Shown here one piece after another: positions 49,308 through 58,671 of a DNA stretch of 64,000 nt. The position numbers and the translations under genes are program-made. The notes under the pieces are model-generated. The model did not search any database. It saw only the letters and a program-made list of their open reading frames with translations, and had not been told where the DNA came from. Positions within the stretch are counted from its first letter, which is position 1, and every line of letters starts with the position of its first letter. This DNA comes from Siminovitchia fordii DSM 16014 = CIP 108821. Lineage in GTDB: Bacteria > Bacillota > Bacilli > Bacillales > Bacillaceae_C. The stretch is taken from assembly GCF_000374565.1 (NCBI RefSeq), contig NZ_KB894697.1, forward strand, positions 1 through 64,000, read 5' to 3'.

Positions 49308-50303
49308 ATGAAAAAGAAATTGATAAAGTCAGTAATCAGTATAGTGGGAATCCTGTTTGTCTTGCTTATAGCTGTTGGATTATTATTTCGTGATGATGAT
49401 AAGTTGGGAGGTTTTACAACCGAAGAAGGAGAAAGCGAGTTTATTGAGGCATACGATACTGCTATGGAGGATTTGCCCAAACCAACGAAAGAATTTTGGA
49501 TAGAAACTGAATTCGGAAAGGTGAAGGTTTATAAATTTTTAGAAGAAGGAACAGAATCAAAAACACCATTATTACTGCTACCAGGAAAGTCAGCACCTAC
49601 CCCAATGTGGGAACCAAATTTGAAAGATCTTATGAAAGATAGACCTATATACACAATAGATCTTTTAGGAGAACCTGGATTAAGTGTTCAAACAAAAAGT
49701 ATAACAAGCGCTACTGATCAAGCCGTTTGGTTAAACAACGTAATTGAACAATTGCCAGAAGAAACGATCCATCTGGCAGGCTTATCTTTTGGTGGATGGA
49801 ATGCAGTAAATGTCACATCATATAATTCAGCAAAAATTACATCTTTAACCTTGATAGACCCAGTATATGTGTTTGGATCCATCCCTTTAAAGATGATTTT
49901 AGCCTCCATTCCGGCTTCTATTCCAGTTGTGCCAAAACCAATTCGAGAGAAAATGCTAAGTTATATCGCTGGCGGTGCAGAAACAGATGATAGTGTACCC
50001 ATAGGTAGGCTTATTGAAACAGGTATGAGAACCTATAAAAGTAAACTCCCTTTACCGAAGAAAATAAAAGAAGAACAGTTGCTAGAATTAAAAATGCCAG
50101 TATTGGGTATTTTAGCTGAAGACTCAACAATGCATCGTTCAGAAGAATCGATGGATGTTGGAATAGAAAACTTGAAAAATCCCTTAAGTGATATGTTAAT
50201 GTTTCCAAATGCCTCTCATGCAATTAATGGTGAATATCCAGAAAAGCTAGCTAAAAATATAGTAGATTTTTTACAGGAAGTAGATAGAAATATGAATAAA
50301 TAA
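49308..50303 (+). CDS. Membrane-anchored alpha/beta hydrolase
   Basis: The 331-residue protein has an N-terminal membrane anchor (KSVISIVGILFVLLIAVGLLF) and an alpha/beta-hydrolase domain. The nucleophile elbow is GLSFGGWN (Ser near residue 161), the oxyanion region is LLLLPGKSAP, and the likely acid and His are near LAEDSTMHRS and the C-terminal NASHAINGEYP (catalytic His). It lies 14 bases upstream of the MerR regulator gene. The substrate is unknown; esterase-like activity is inferred. AT-rich codon use differs from the core genes. Confidence 0.85.
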   Translation: MKKKLIKSVISIVGILFVLLIAVGLLFRDDDKLGGFTTEEGESEFIEAYDTAMEDLPKPTKEFWIETEFGKVKVYKFLEEGTESKTPLLLLPGKSAPTPMWEPNLKDLMKDRPIYTIDLLGEPGLSVQTKSITSATDQAVWLNNVIEQLPEETIHLAGLSFGGWNAVNVTSYNSAKITSLTLIDPVYVFGSIPLKMILASIPASIPVVPKPIREKMLSYIAGGAETDDSVPIGRLIETGMRTYKSKLPLPKKIKEEQLLELKMPVLGILAEDSTMHRSEESMDVGIENLKNPLSDMLMFPNASHAINGEYPEKLAKNIVDFLQEVDRNMNK

Positions 50304-50317
50304 AGGAGCTCGGAGTA

Positions 50318-51082
50318 GTGAAAAAGGAACGCTATTATGTAAGTGATATTTCCAACATATCAGGGTTAACAAAGCGAACCATTCAATACTATGATAATGA
50401 AGGGGTATTAAAACCTGCAGGTCGGGATGAAAACAATCGACGTTTTTATACTGATAAGGAATTGAGTATATTGGAACAGATCATTTTTTACCGTAATATA
50501 GGTTTCTCTCTTAAACAGATAAAAGAAGAAATCAATTATAATGATCGAAAAGAATCATTACTAGATATACTATCTAAACAAGAAATCTATTTGTATTCGC
50601 AATTAGAAAAGATTCAGGGAAGAATCGATGCCGTAACCACTTCAAAGCAATTAATTGAAGAGGGATATACCCCTCCTTGGGAGTTATTATCTAAAATTAT
50701 GAGGGACATCAATAAAGTGGATATTTCCATTTGGAGTAACTATCCTTTTTCAGAGACTCAGTTAACCATATTTGAGGATGTATTTGATTCTCAACAACTT
50801 GTTTTAAATTTTTATAATACCTTTCGAAAAATATCCATAAAGGCAGTTTCATATAAAGGTGCTGGCGTACCTGTAAACTCAAGTCTTGCAATTGAATTAG
50901 CCGAAGAGTGGATTAATATGGTTGAAAAAGTGACAAAAGGTGAACCAGAGATAATTAATTCTTTTCTCCAAGTAGATAAGCATCGAGAAAGATGGAATAA
51001 AGGTGAAAAAGCCCTGCTTGAAGAAGCAGAACCTTATTTAGAAGACATTCTTAAATCATATTATGAGGGTAGAATTGACTAA
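50318..51082 (+). CDS. MerR-family transcriptional regulator
   Basis: The N-terminal winged helix-turn-helix starts YYVSDISNISGLTKRTIQYYDNEGVLKP and continues RRFYTDKELSILEQIIFYRNIGFSLKQIKEEI. A coiled coil (about 85-115) precedes a C-terminal effector domain of about 130 residues that I do not recognise; it could sense a small molecule. It shares an operon with the hydrolase, and the upstream promoter has the MerR 19-bp spacing, so it probably controls its own operon. The start is GTG with AAAGGAGCTCGGAGTA upstream. Confidence 0.9.
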   Translation: MKKERYYVSDISNISGLTKRTIQYYDNEGVLKPAGRDENNRRFYTDKELSILEQIIFYRNIGFSLKQIKEEINYNDRKESLLDILSKQEIYLYSQLEKIQGRIDAVTTSKQLIEEGYTPPWELLSKIMRDINKVDISIWSNYPFSETQLTIFEDVFDSQQLVLNFYNTFRKISIKAVSYKGAGVPVNSSLAIELAEEWINMVEKVTKGEPEIINSFLQVDKHRERWNKGEKALLEEAEPYLEDILKSYYEGRID

Positions 51083-51190
51083 CTACAGGTACCCTCAAAG
51101 GTTTAATTGGATAAATTTGTTGTTCTAGTAGCGAACATATTAAAAAAACTACTAAAGCTATGTAAAGGTATTAGACCTCACTTAGATTCA

Positions 51191-51206
51191 ATACGGTTAA
51201 CCGTAT
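51191..51206. promoter_or_regulatory. Perfect 16-bp palindrome of unknown role
   Basis: ATACGGTTAACCGTAT is a perfect dyad located 109 bases after the MerR gene. It could be an operator or a recombination-site remnant. The gap 51083-51343 otherwise shows nothing. Confidence 0.4.
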
Positions 51207-51343
51207 CATAAGTGATAGAAAGAGATTTGTGTGTGTCCCTTATCTCTTTATCCGTCGGATTTTGTTTGTCTAATGATGATAAATCAACCTATTTATCAGG
51301 AACATAACTTCCCATGATCCTTATGAGGTCTTTGGAATTTTTT

Positions 51344-51652
51344 TTATCCCTTGCGGCGTGAAGCAAAGTGGAGATGGATCTTAGTGATTTTGCGTCCTTC
51401 TTTTCGTGAGACAGCCGAAGGCGTTATTTCAATCTCCTGAATAATCATCTGAAGTAATTCTTTCTTTTCTTCACTGCCCGCCTGCTTTAAAATCCTATCA
51501 ATGTTCTTAACTAGGTAATTCAAAGCGCTAATTGTGTTCACCAATTTTTCCTCTGTTTCTTCAAGTTGTTGCAGAAAAGATAGTTTTTCTTGTTGCTGCT
51601 CTTTTAATTTCTCTGAAAAGAGTGGCATCAACTCAGGATCTTTCATCAGGTG
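51344..51652 (-). pseudogene. C-terminal fragment of a large serine recombinase
   Basis: The minus-strand frame gives about 103 residues: a lysine/glutamine-rich coiled coil (LKEQQQEKLSFLQQLEETEE), then ALNYLVKNIDRILKQAGSEEKKELLQMIIQEIEITPS and KITKIHLHF. This is the pattern of the C-terminal coiled-coil end of large serine recombinases from integrative elements. The catalytic and zinc domains are missing; the frame abuts unrelated DNA at about 51650. Confidence 0.5.
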
Positions 51653-52110
51653 GTCGGGATACTGCGAGGCCATGGACATCCCTTATATTTACAGCGACCC
51701 AGAGTCCTCGGACCTCCACCGGTTCAATGTCATGGAAGGGGATATGGACGATGTGGCGGAAGCCACCGCTGCCGTCCTGCAGAGCCTGTTCGGAAAACAG
51801 GAGGCATTTTTCCAGACCGTGCAGGAGTTGTCGACCGAAACATCACCAGGCTGCTGAAGGAACTGCACGGGGACGACATGGATCTCTTAGATGTATTGGA
51901 AACCATGCGGGATCCCAGGGTGCTGGAAACAAAGGTGCAGCGCCTGAAGGACCGGCAAGGACATACGGACCTCGTCGATTTCTTCGAGAACGAACTGCTC
52001 GGGTCCATGTCGGAGAAATACCGGCAGTTCGTGATCGGCCTGAGGGCCCAGCTGGAGTACCTCACCGGAAACTGCGGCACATCCTTACCGGCAGCAGCGA
52101 CATCGATATT
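51653..52110 (+). pseudogene. VirD4/TraG-like conjugative coupling protein, internal fragment with frameshifts
   Basis: Three frames together give a continuous protein piece: AMDIPYIYSDPESSDLHRFN, VMEGDMDDVAEATAAVLQSLFG, then after a shift near 51835 TRLLKELHGDDMDLLDVLETM and YRQFVIGLRAQLEYLTGN, and after another near 52070 LRHILTGSSDIDID. It resembles the central part of coupling ATPases of conjugative elements, as I remember them. The Walker motifs are not present. It is richer in G+C than its surroundings, which fits an outside origin. Confidence 0.55.
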
Positions 52111-52295
52111 GACCAGCAAAAGAACCTTTATTAACGATTCTTCCGTAGGTGATTGAGCCAAACGGACATAGTTTAGAAAGTAAGGAAAAATATGTTGAAA
52201 TCGATAACGATAATAATATTAATAAAAAAACATCTGTTTTAAAAGATCATAAAGGCGGGCTATTGAGTGGCAACAAATTGTATACTAAACCAAGT

Positions 52296-52330
52296 AAAGC
52301 TCAATTTCTCTCAATGAGAAATTGAGCTTT
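52296..52330. terminator. Perfect 15-bp hairpin
   Basis: AAAGCTCAATTTCTC pairs perfectly with GAGAAATTGAGCTTT. It may end the transcript of a lost plus-strand gene: an open frame without a start (52153-52326), with EIDNDNN and KKTSVLKDHKGGLL, runs into it. I do not recognise that frame. 52331-52611 holds nothing I can support. Confidence 0.55.
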
Positions 52331-52611
52331 CAATATTTGGATAAATTAGGAATAATAGATTTCGTCCCTGATAAAGATGGTCTTTCCGTTCAATTCCCTA
52401 TTGGAAAGAGAATGACATGGAGATGATGTCAACAAATATTCAGCTTTTAAGCACCTGCTCCAGTAAATACTAGTTTACTGTCCGGTATGTTCGACTTATT
52501 AGGATACACAAAGAACATCGTCACCATTCAATAATCACGGCAACAGCAACTGCCGCCTAAAAGTGTTAGCTGGATTAGGCTAGAATGAGTCATCAAGATA
52601 CTGTCATGGCA

Positions 52612-53019
52612 TCAATTGACGAACGTTGCCTTGACGCGCCGGGATCTGATAAAATACCCTATCCAAACGGCACTGAATAGTATAGTAATCCAGTCGATTG
52701 CCGCTCCTACAAACATGAAAGGCAGACTCAATAAAACGTCGATGGTATAAGTGGCTATCATAAGCTTTGGCAAAATCATTTTCCGTTTAACCCATGTATA
52801 TAGAGTGAATAGATAAAAGAAAACCAGAATGAAGTCCGTTATATATATAAATAAGTCATAACCCCCTAAATGAGCCGGATTGAACGTTAAGATAACATAC
52901 ATAACTGTAACAAGATTGAATAGAATTGTAAGTGCCGGGATAATAAGCCATCCTGCTACGATGGCATAACGAAAATTAGTTTCAAATTGAGGCTGATTTC
53001 TTGCCGTTTCTTCAATCAC
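52612..53019 (-). CDS. DUF2569 family membrane protein
   Basis: The 135-residue protein has four membrane segments (about 17-40, 52-72, 82-102, 108-126). It has the start FETNFRYAIVAGWLIIPAL and the C-terminal YFIRSRRVKATFVN, which fits the DUF2569 (YdgK-like) family with its SKRVKATF-type end. The function is unknown. It stands alone between remnants of mobile DNA. AGGGAGCATC lies upstream. Confidence 0.7.
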   Translation of the reverse strand: MIEETARNQPQFETNFRYAIVAGWLIIPALTILFNLVTVMYVILTFNPAHLGGYDLFIYITDFILVFFYLFTLYTWVKRKMILPKLMIATYTIDVLLSLPFMFVGAAIDWITILFSAVWIGYFIRSRRVKATFVN

Positions 53020-53384
53020 AGATGCTCCCTCTTCCTTCTTTACACAATAGTTTCAATTTTAATGTTTCAAGGATATTTTTTCAATGATTTAATGGGGGTA
53101 TCTACCAAACTTTTGAAACCGGGAATGGAGAGATTAAATTTTTTACAAAAATCGAAATAATGTTAGACATTGAAAAGTCCCACGGATGGGCGAAGGGAAC
53201 ATAAGGAGCCCGCTGAGAAAGGGAGAACTATAAGGATTATCCCCGCTTCTAATATTATCGATGGAAAATCAAAGAAGAAGACCTACTCGAATTATTCAGC
53301 CCTTGCAGATGACAAGAAATTGGAGACAAGCTTAAGCATGAAAAAAATAAATAGACAATGGAGTCCGCCTTAATTCTTGTCTGC

Positions 53385-54982
53385 ACAAGAACCGTATCGA
53401 TATACAGGCGGTATCTGCGGGCGTTGTCGATATGCTTAGAGTGTTGATTGAAAATAAAAACATTAAAATAGAGGTCCGAATCCCAAGCGACTTTCCAAGT
53501 GTTGTGGCGGATAAAAACCGCTTGATTCAAATTTTGTTTAACCTTCTTCATAATGCACTGAAATATACGGATGAAGGCACCATTACGATTACTGCGAACA
53601 TAGAAGATGGAATGGCCCAAATTCAAATTATCGATACGGGCATAGGAATGAATGAAAAAGTACTAAGTACAATATTTGAACCTTATGAACAAGGTGATTC
53701 CAGTATTACGGCAATGGGGGGCCTTGGTCTAGGACTGAGTATATGCCGAGAGTTGGTGGAATTGCACGGTGGAGCAATAAAAGCGACATCCGCCCTTGGA
53801 GAAGGTTCCATATTCACATTTACCTTACCGCTGGCAGAAGGCTCTTTTGAAGGACAAGAAGTGGCAACTGCCGTATTGACAGATATAAATGAATGTCCTT
53901 CTAAAGAAACACAGATTGCCATGCGGGAGATGATTGAAACATTTACTAAGGATGCGCCAACCTTATACAGACCGAGGGTCCTGGCCGTCGATGATGACCC
54001 GGTTAATTTAAAAGTGTTGGCCAATATTCTCCCTGAAGATCAATATGAGGTAACAACCGTAACTAGCGGAAAAGAAGCATTAAAGCAACTTGAATGGAAA
54101 GAATGGGATTTAATTATTTCGGATGTTATGATGCCGACCATGTCCGGGTATGAACTAACCCGTTCCATCAGGAAGAAGTTTTCCATATCTGAGCTTCCCA
54201 TTCTTCTTTTAACAGCACGAAGTAAACCAGAGGATATCCATACCGGCTTTTTAGCAGGTGCAAATGATTACGTCACAAAACCTGTCGATGCTATGGAGTT
54301 AAACATTCGGGTACTTGCTTTAACGGACTTGCAAGCTTCGATTAATGAACGGTTGGGAATGGAAGCGGCATGGCTTCAGGCGCAAATTCGCCCTCACTTT
54401 TTATTTAACACGTTGAATACAATTGTTTCGTTAAGCGAGATAGATACGTATAGAATGGCTCGTCTTCTTGAGAGGTTTGCACATTATTTGCAAAGTAGTT
54501 TCTATCATAAAAACTTAGACAAGGTCATTCCTCTTGAAGAAGAACTGGAATTGGTGGAATCTTATTTATATATTGAAAGGGAGAGATTTGGGGATCGCCT
54601 ACATTTAAAATGGGAATTAGATGAGGTTAATGATGTATTGGTTCCCCCTTTATCTATCCAAACATTAGTGGAAAATGCGGTCAATCACGGTGTGTTGAAG
54701 CGAATCACTGGAGGCCTAATTACAATACGTATCCGCAAAGAAAGCAGCCATACCGCTATTTCTGTGATTGATGATGGAATCGGAATGGATGAAGAAAAAA
54801 TAAAACAAATTCTTACCATCCAACCCAATCGAAAGAAAGGCATTGGACTGGTCAATACCGAACAACGTTTGAATAGATTGTACGGCAAAGGTCTTCAAAT
54901 TATAAGCACTCCCGGTGTTGGAACAACGGTCACTTTTACTGTTACTAAGTTGGATAACGTCGGCAAGATACGCCATGGTTAG
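53385..54982 (+). pseudogene. Hybrid sensor histidine kinase/response regulator, N-terminally truncated
   Basis: The frame begins at HKNRIDIQAVSAGVVDMLRV (53385). It holds a HATPase domain (LIQILFNLLHNALKYTDEG, DTGIGMNEK, GGLGLGLSICRELV), a receiver domain (VLAVDDDPVNLKVL, ISDVMMP, VTKPVD), then a LytS/YesM-type His_kinase region (QAQIRPHFLFNTLNTIVSL) and a second HATPase (LVENAVNHGV, DDGIGMDEEK). The relatives I recall have a 7TMR-DISM sensor, seven membrane helices and a HisKA domain in front; here these are gone. The stretch 53170-53373 carries a short unrelated frame. The remainder could be expressed but would lack sensing. Confidence 0.7.
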
Positions 54983-55084
54983 AAGCTATCGAAGCAACAT
55001 TTAAAAGGTAAAAGAAAGTAACCATACATTCTATCAAAAGTGAGCCTAAAAGATAAAATTTAGCTACCTTTTGGTACACACGAC

Positions 55085-55131
55085 AAACAGCCGTCTACTT
55101 GATGATTATTTCATCAAGTAGACGGCTGTTT
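55085..55131. terminator. Long perfect hairpin after the kinase remnant
   Basis: AACAGCCGTCTACTTGATGA pairs with its complement (20 to 21 bp) around TTATT, followed by TTTTG. It is probably the terminator of the hybrid kinase gene, working on both strands. Confidence 0.7.
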
Positions 55132-55394
55132 TGTAGTTTTGATAAGGTAGCCTGCATGTAACAAAGCCACAAAAGGTGATCCAAGCCTTACGGGAATAGA
55201 TGGACCTTCAATTATAGCTTCACCAAAAAATATGCGTCAATACAGTTTAATGGTATGGGGAGAGTTTTGATATTCTCTACACACCCGTCTGTAGACAGAA
55301 GAATAAAATGCATTGAACTAACGGGTTCAGTTACGGGAGAGAAAAACTTTAATAACAATATGATTAAAATCGTGTTCAGCATATAAATAGCATA

Positions 55395-55426
55395 CAAAAA
55401 AGCTCAAGTTCAATTCCGAGCTTTTT
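55395..55426. terminator. Bidirectional hairpin
   Basis: AAAAAGCTC pairs with GAGCTTTTT across a 13-base loop. It follows an open plus-strand frame without start (55212-55386) that I do not recognise. Confidence 0.5.
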
Positions 55427-55582
55427 AAATTATTGATGACTATTCTACAACCGCTCCTGATTGATGAATAAGAACATTTACATTTAATTTAGTAAACTTT
55501 ATTACTGTTTAATTATAGTGAGTCAAAAAGAGAGCATAGCATTTTTATAAGCACGTTTTTCTTTCGAGCACCCGCCCAGTCT

Positions 55583-55619
55583 ATAAAAATAGGACAGAGG
55601 AGTTACTCTCCCTTGTCCT
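55583..55619 (-). terminator. Terminator of the CofE-like gene
   Basis: On the minus strand AGGACAAGGGAG pairs with CTCCTCTGTCCT, followed by ATTTTTATAG. It lies 30 bases after the stop codon of the ligase-like gene. The region 55427-55582 shows no gene. Confidence 0.6.
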
Positions 55620-55648
55620 ATAAGTTTCGTTGATTTTCCTGGAAACGC

Positions 55649-56839
55649 TTATTTTGTGTAGTTGTCGAAGTAGCCTTGAATAAAGACAATCGGTGTCCCT
55701 TTATCTCCGCTGCCTGAAGTAAGATCGGAAAGTGAACCGATAAGGTCTGTTAGTCTTCGAGGAGTAGTTCCTTGTGCTTCCATCGCTCCGACTAAGTCAT
55801 CCTGTTTCTCATCAATGTATTGAGAGATGGCTTTTTTTAGTTCTTCACCTTTTAAGTCAGCAAATTGATTGTCAGCCAAGTATTTTAATTTAATTTCATT
55901 TGGTGTCCCTTCTAATCCAGCAGTATAAGCAGGGGAAACAACCGGATCTGCCAGCTCCCATATCTTTCCTACAGGGTCTTTGAATGCACCATCACCATAA
56001 ACCATGACCTCAACCGTTTTACCTGTCTTTTCCTTTAGGATTTCTTGAATGTTATCAACGACAGGCTGGCAATTGCGCGGGAATAACTTTACACTATCTT
56101 CAGTTGCCTTATTCGAGCCTAATAAGCCATAGTCCTCATTGAAACCACTTCCGTCAATTGATTCAGAAAGAATATTATCGAGACTATAAATTTTTTCGCC
56201 GCCATTAGCCTTTAAAATTCTTTTCGTTCTATCCCGTGAATGAATATCACAACAAAGTACACTCTTTGTATACTCTAAAATCGTCTTTGGATGATTTGAA
56301 AAGATTACTTCGCATTCTACTCCATATTCTTCAACCAGAGACTTGTAATAATCGATATAATCTACGCCCGTGAAGGTATGTTTGTTGTAACCAAAATAAT
56401 CACGAAATTGCTTTTCCGTTAAGACATCTGTCCAAGGATTTATCCCTTTTTCATCAAGTGTGTCTAAATCCACTAAATGATTGCCTACTTCATCGGAAGG
56501 ATAGCTTAGCATTAACACAATTTTCTTTGCTCCTTTTGCTATACCGCGAAGACAAACAGCAAAGCGGTTACGGCTAAGGATAGGGAAAATCACACCGATT
56601 GTATCATCGCCAAATTTGGCTTGAACATCATTGGCAATATGGTCAATGGTGGCATAGTTTCCTTGCGCACGTGCCACAACCGACTCCGTAACGGTTACAA
56701 TATCTTTGTCCTGAATTGTAAAGCCTTCAACTTCTGCTGCTTTTATTACGCTATCAACAACGATTTCTTCGATGCGATCTCCCTTATTGATGATGGGACA
56801 GCGAAGTCCTCTGGCTATTGTTCCTACAACTCTTTCCAC
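55649..56839 (-). CDS. Coenzyme F420-0:L-glutamate ligase family protein (CofE-like)
   Basis: The first 180 residues fit the F420_ligase (CofE) family: MERVVGTIARGLRCPIINKGDRI, VVARAQGNYATIDHIANDVQAKFG, IGVIFPILSRNRFAVCLRGIAKGAKKIVLMLSYPSDEVGN. CofE adds glutamate to F420-0 using GTP, but Bacilli are not known to make F420, so these homologues probably act on another substrate. A C-terminal half of about 200 residues includes HSRDRTKRILKANGGEKIYSLDNI and VMVYGDGAFKDPVGKIWELADPVV, which F420-CofE proteins lack. The start at GTG 56839 has AAGGAG upstream; an ATG at 56890 lacks one. It is divergent from a LysR regulator. Confidence 0.75.
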   Translation of the reverse strand: MERVVGTIARGLRCPIINKGDRIEEIVVDSVIKAAEVEGFTIQDKDIVTVTESVVARAQGNYATIDHIANDVQAKFGDDTIGVIFPILSRNRFAVCLRGIAKGAKKIVLMLSYPSDEVGNHLVDLDTLDEKGINPWTDVLTEKQFRDYFGYNKHTFTGVDYIDYYKSLVEEYGVECEVIFSNHPKTILEYTKSVLCCDIHSRDRTKRILKANGGEKIYSLDNILSESIDGSGFNEDYGLLGSNKATEDSVKLFPRNCQPVVDNIQEILKEKTGKTVEVMVYGDGAFKDPVGKIWELADPVVSPAYTAGLEGTPNEIKLKYLADNQFADLKGEELKKAISQYIDEKQDDLVGAMEAQGTTPRRLTDLIGSLSDLTSGSGDKGTPIVFIQGYFDNYTK

Positions 56840-57010
56840 AATAATCCGCTCCTTCTTCGTAATCCAACTATATTCGATAAAATGGTTCACTTTTAAAAAA
56901 GGATATTATACTTATACATTAACAATCCAAACGTCCCTCCTTGTAATATACGGGTTTTGGTGATATAAGTAAAATTAATATATCTAATACAGGGTATAAG
57001 GGTGGTTTAT
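56840..57010. promoter_or_regulatory. Divergent control region of the CofE-like and LysR genes
   Basis: The AT-rich 120 to 170-base gap holds several T-N11-A type half-dyads (for example ATACTTATACATTA and ATAAGTAAAATTAATAT), as expected for LysR-family control of a divergent gene. I cannot place promoters exactly. Confidence 0.4.
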
Positions 57011-57907
57011 ATGGTAAGTAAATTGGATTTATATCATCTTTTTTATACAGTTGGCAAAAATAAAAGCTTCTCCAAAGCGGCAAAAGAGCTATATATGTCA
57101 CAGCCGGCAATAAGTCAATCAATTGCACAATTAGAGAAGGAATTAGCTACAAGACTTTTTAACCGGCTGTCTAAAGGTGTAACATTAACCGATGAAGGAA
57201 ATTTATTGTTTGAATACGTCAGTTCAGCACTTCAATTTATACAAGCTGGTGAAGAAAAGCTTTTAGAATTTAAAAATTTAATGATTGGTGAGTTTAAAAT
57301 AGGGGTTAGCGATACTATTTCGCGGTATTTTTTACTTCCTTATTTAGAAACTTTTCATAATCGGTATCCGAATCTTAAATTCAAAATAGTCAATGGGACA
57401 ACGTGGGAAATTATAGCTGCCTTAAAAGCGGGAGAAGTGAACATCGCCATCTGTAATCTTCCCATCGATGACAAGTCATTAGAAGTAAAGCCTTTACTGG
57501 AAATCCAAGATACCTTTGTATATGGTGAAAAATACCGAAAAGTATTTTCTAAGCCGATGAAACTTGAGGAATTGGTTAAGTTCCCGCTTATTTTATTAGA
57601 CAATTCCAATTCTCGGAGATATGTTGAAGAATTTTTCCTCACAAAGGGAATCAAAATCCGGCCGGAATTTGAGTTAGGTTCACATGAACTTTTATTAGAA
57701 TTTGCAAAGATTAATCTTGGCGTTGCTTGCGTTACAAAAGAATTCTCTGAACAGTTTTTGAAAAAAGGCTTGCTTCATGAAGTGATCTTAAAAGAGCCTA
57801 TACCTAAAAGAAGTATCGGCATTTGTTATATAAAAAATGTTCCTTTAAATAGAGCTGCGGAAAGGTTTGTTGATATTATTGAAAAAAACATACGAAATTT
57901 CTTTTAG
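57011..57907 (+). CDS. LysR-family transcriptional regulator
   Basis: The 298-residue protein has the N-terminal LysR helix-turn-helix, with LYHLFYTVGKNKSFSKAAKELYMSQPAISQSIAQLEKELATRLFNRLSKGVTLTDEG, and a substrate-binding-like effector domain (KIGVSDTISRYFLLPYLETF onwards). An in-frame GTG at 57002 exists, but the ATG at 57011 fits AAGGGTGG spacing. It is divergently transcribed from the CofE-like gene, so it probably regulates that gene. The co-inducer is unknown. Confidence 0.92.
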   Translation: MVSKLDLYHLFYTVGKNKSFSKAAKELYMSQPAISQSIAQLEKELATRLFNRLSKGVTLTDEGNLLFEYVSSALQFIQAGEEKLLEFKNLMIGEFKIGVSDTISRYFLLPYLETFHNRYPNLKFKIVNGTTWEIIAALKAGEVNIAICNLPIDDKSLEVKPLLEIQDTFVYGEKYRKVFSKPMKLEELVKFPLILLDNSNSRRYVEEFFLTKGIKIRPEFELGSHELLLEFAKINLGVACVTKEFSEQFLKKGLLHEVILKEPIPKRSIGICYIKNVPLNRAAERFVDIIEKNIRNFF

Positions 57908-58375
57908 CAGTAATTGTACTATTAGTTTAGTTAAATTTAGAAGCCAAAAAAATAATATGATTCATCTTGAAAATATCTTAAAAACCACGGACTGAAAGCC
58001 GGCGAAAGAATTCTCATTTAGATGCATGACGGTGAACCGTATATTACAAGGTGTCATTTTATGGAATGTTTAGAAGAAATAGCTAGTTTTTAATGGTTGG
58101 GAATCAAATAGAAAGTATACAGCAACTCCTGCCAGCTCGTAAACTTAATCCTGAATCCGTGATATAGGTTGTTAAAACAATAGAAATACGCTACTGCCCC
58201 ATGCTCTTTGAATTTCTTTCTGATAAATGAATGCGAGAACATTAAAAACAGGATACTTCATTTGTTTTCAGCTTTTTAAAATGCTTTTGAAGGGCTATTA
58301 GGGCGGGTAAAAACCAAGAAAGCCAAGTAGGCTAACTTATGATGAAACAGCCATTCCGGCGTTCTAAATATCTTT

Positions 58376-58422
58376 AAAAAAGCTATTCAAGCTGCGTTTG
58401 CAGCCATGAATAGCTATTTTTT
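58376..58422 (+). terminator. Strong hairpin terminator
   Basis: AAAAAAGCTATTCA-AGCTGC pairs with GCAGC-CATGAATAGCTATTTTTT around GTTT. The LysR gene ends about 470 bases earlier; 57908-58375 contains only degenerate sequence in which I see no gene. A second GAATAGCTAT copy follows at 58434. Confidence 0.8.
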
Positions 58423-58439
58423 GGCTATAGATGAATAGC

Positions 58440-58671
58440 TATTTATAATAAAGCGGACTGAATCAAATAGAATCCTTCCGGAGATGTGACAATGGTGAGA
58501 CGCCGCAGCAAGATTGTCTCGCCTATCACACGCTCACAAGCGAAGTGTATTCGCCTGCTGATAAATTAGCTGCAAATAGAGCCTTTTAACTTCATTCAGC
58601 AGAAATCTCCCACTTCTGTAAGTGGTGAGATGAATGCATATTGGTATTCCATACAGTGGGGGTTCAAACCC
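58440..58671 (+). mobile_element. IS200/IS605-type remnant: 3' end of a tnpB-like gene with right-end hairpins
   Basis: A frame across 58470-58565 gives SGDVTMVRRRSKIVSPITRSQAKCIRLLIN, which looks like the tail of an OrfB/TnpB protein. It is followed by a stem CTCCCACTT-CTGT-AAGTGGTGAG (58607-58629) and a short GGGTTCAAACCC dyad (58660-58671). Such 3' hairpins close IS605-family elements and form the scaffold of the TnpB guide RNA. No start or catalytic part of tnpB is present. Assignment is by pattern, not by alignment. Confidence 0.4.

Noticed and set aside
53170-53373. A 67-codon frame before the truncated kinase
   Set aside because: Low-complexity, basic, no recognisable family; it looks like a by-product of the break point.
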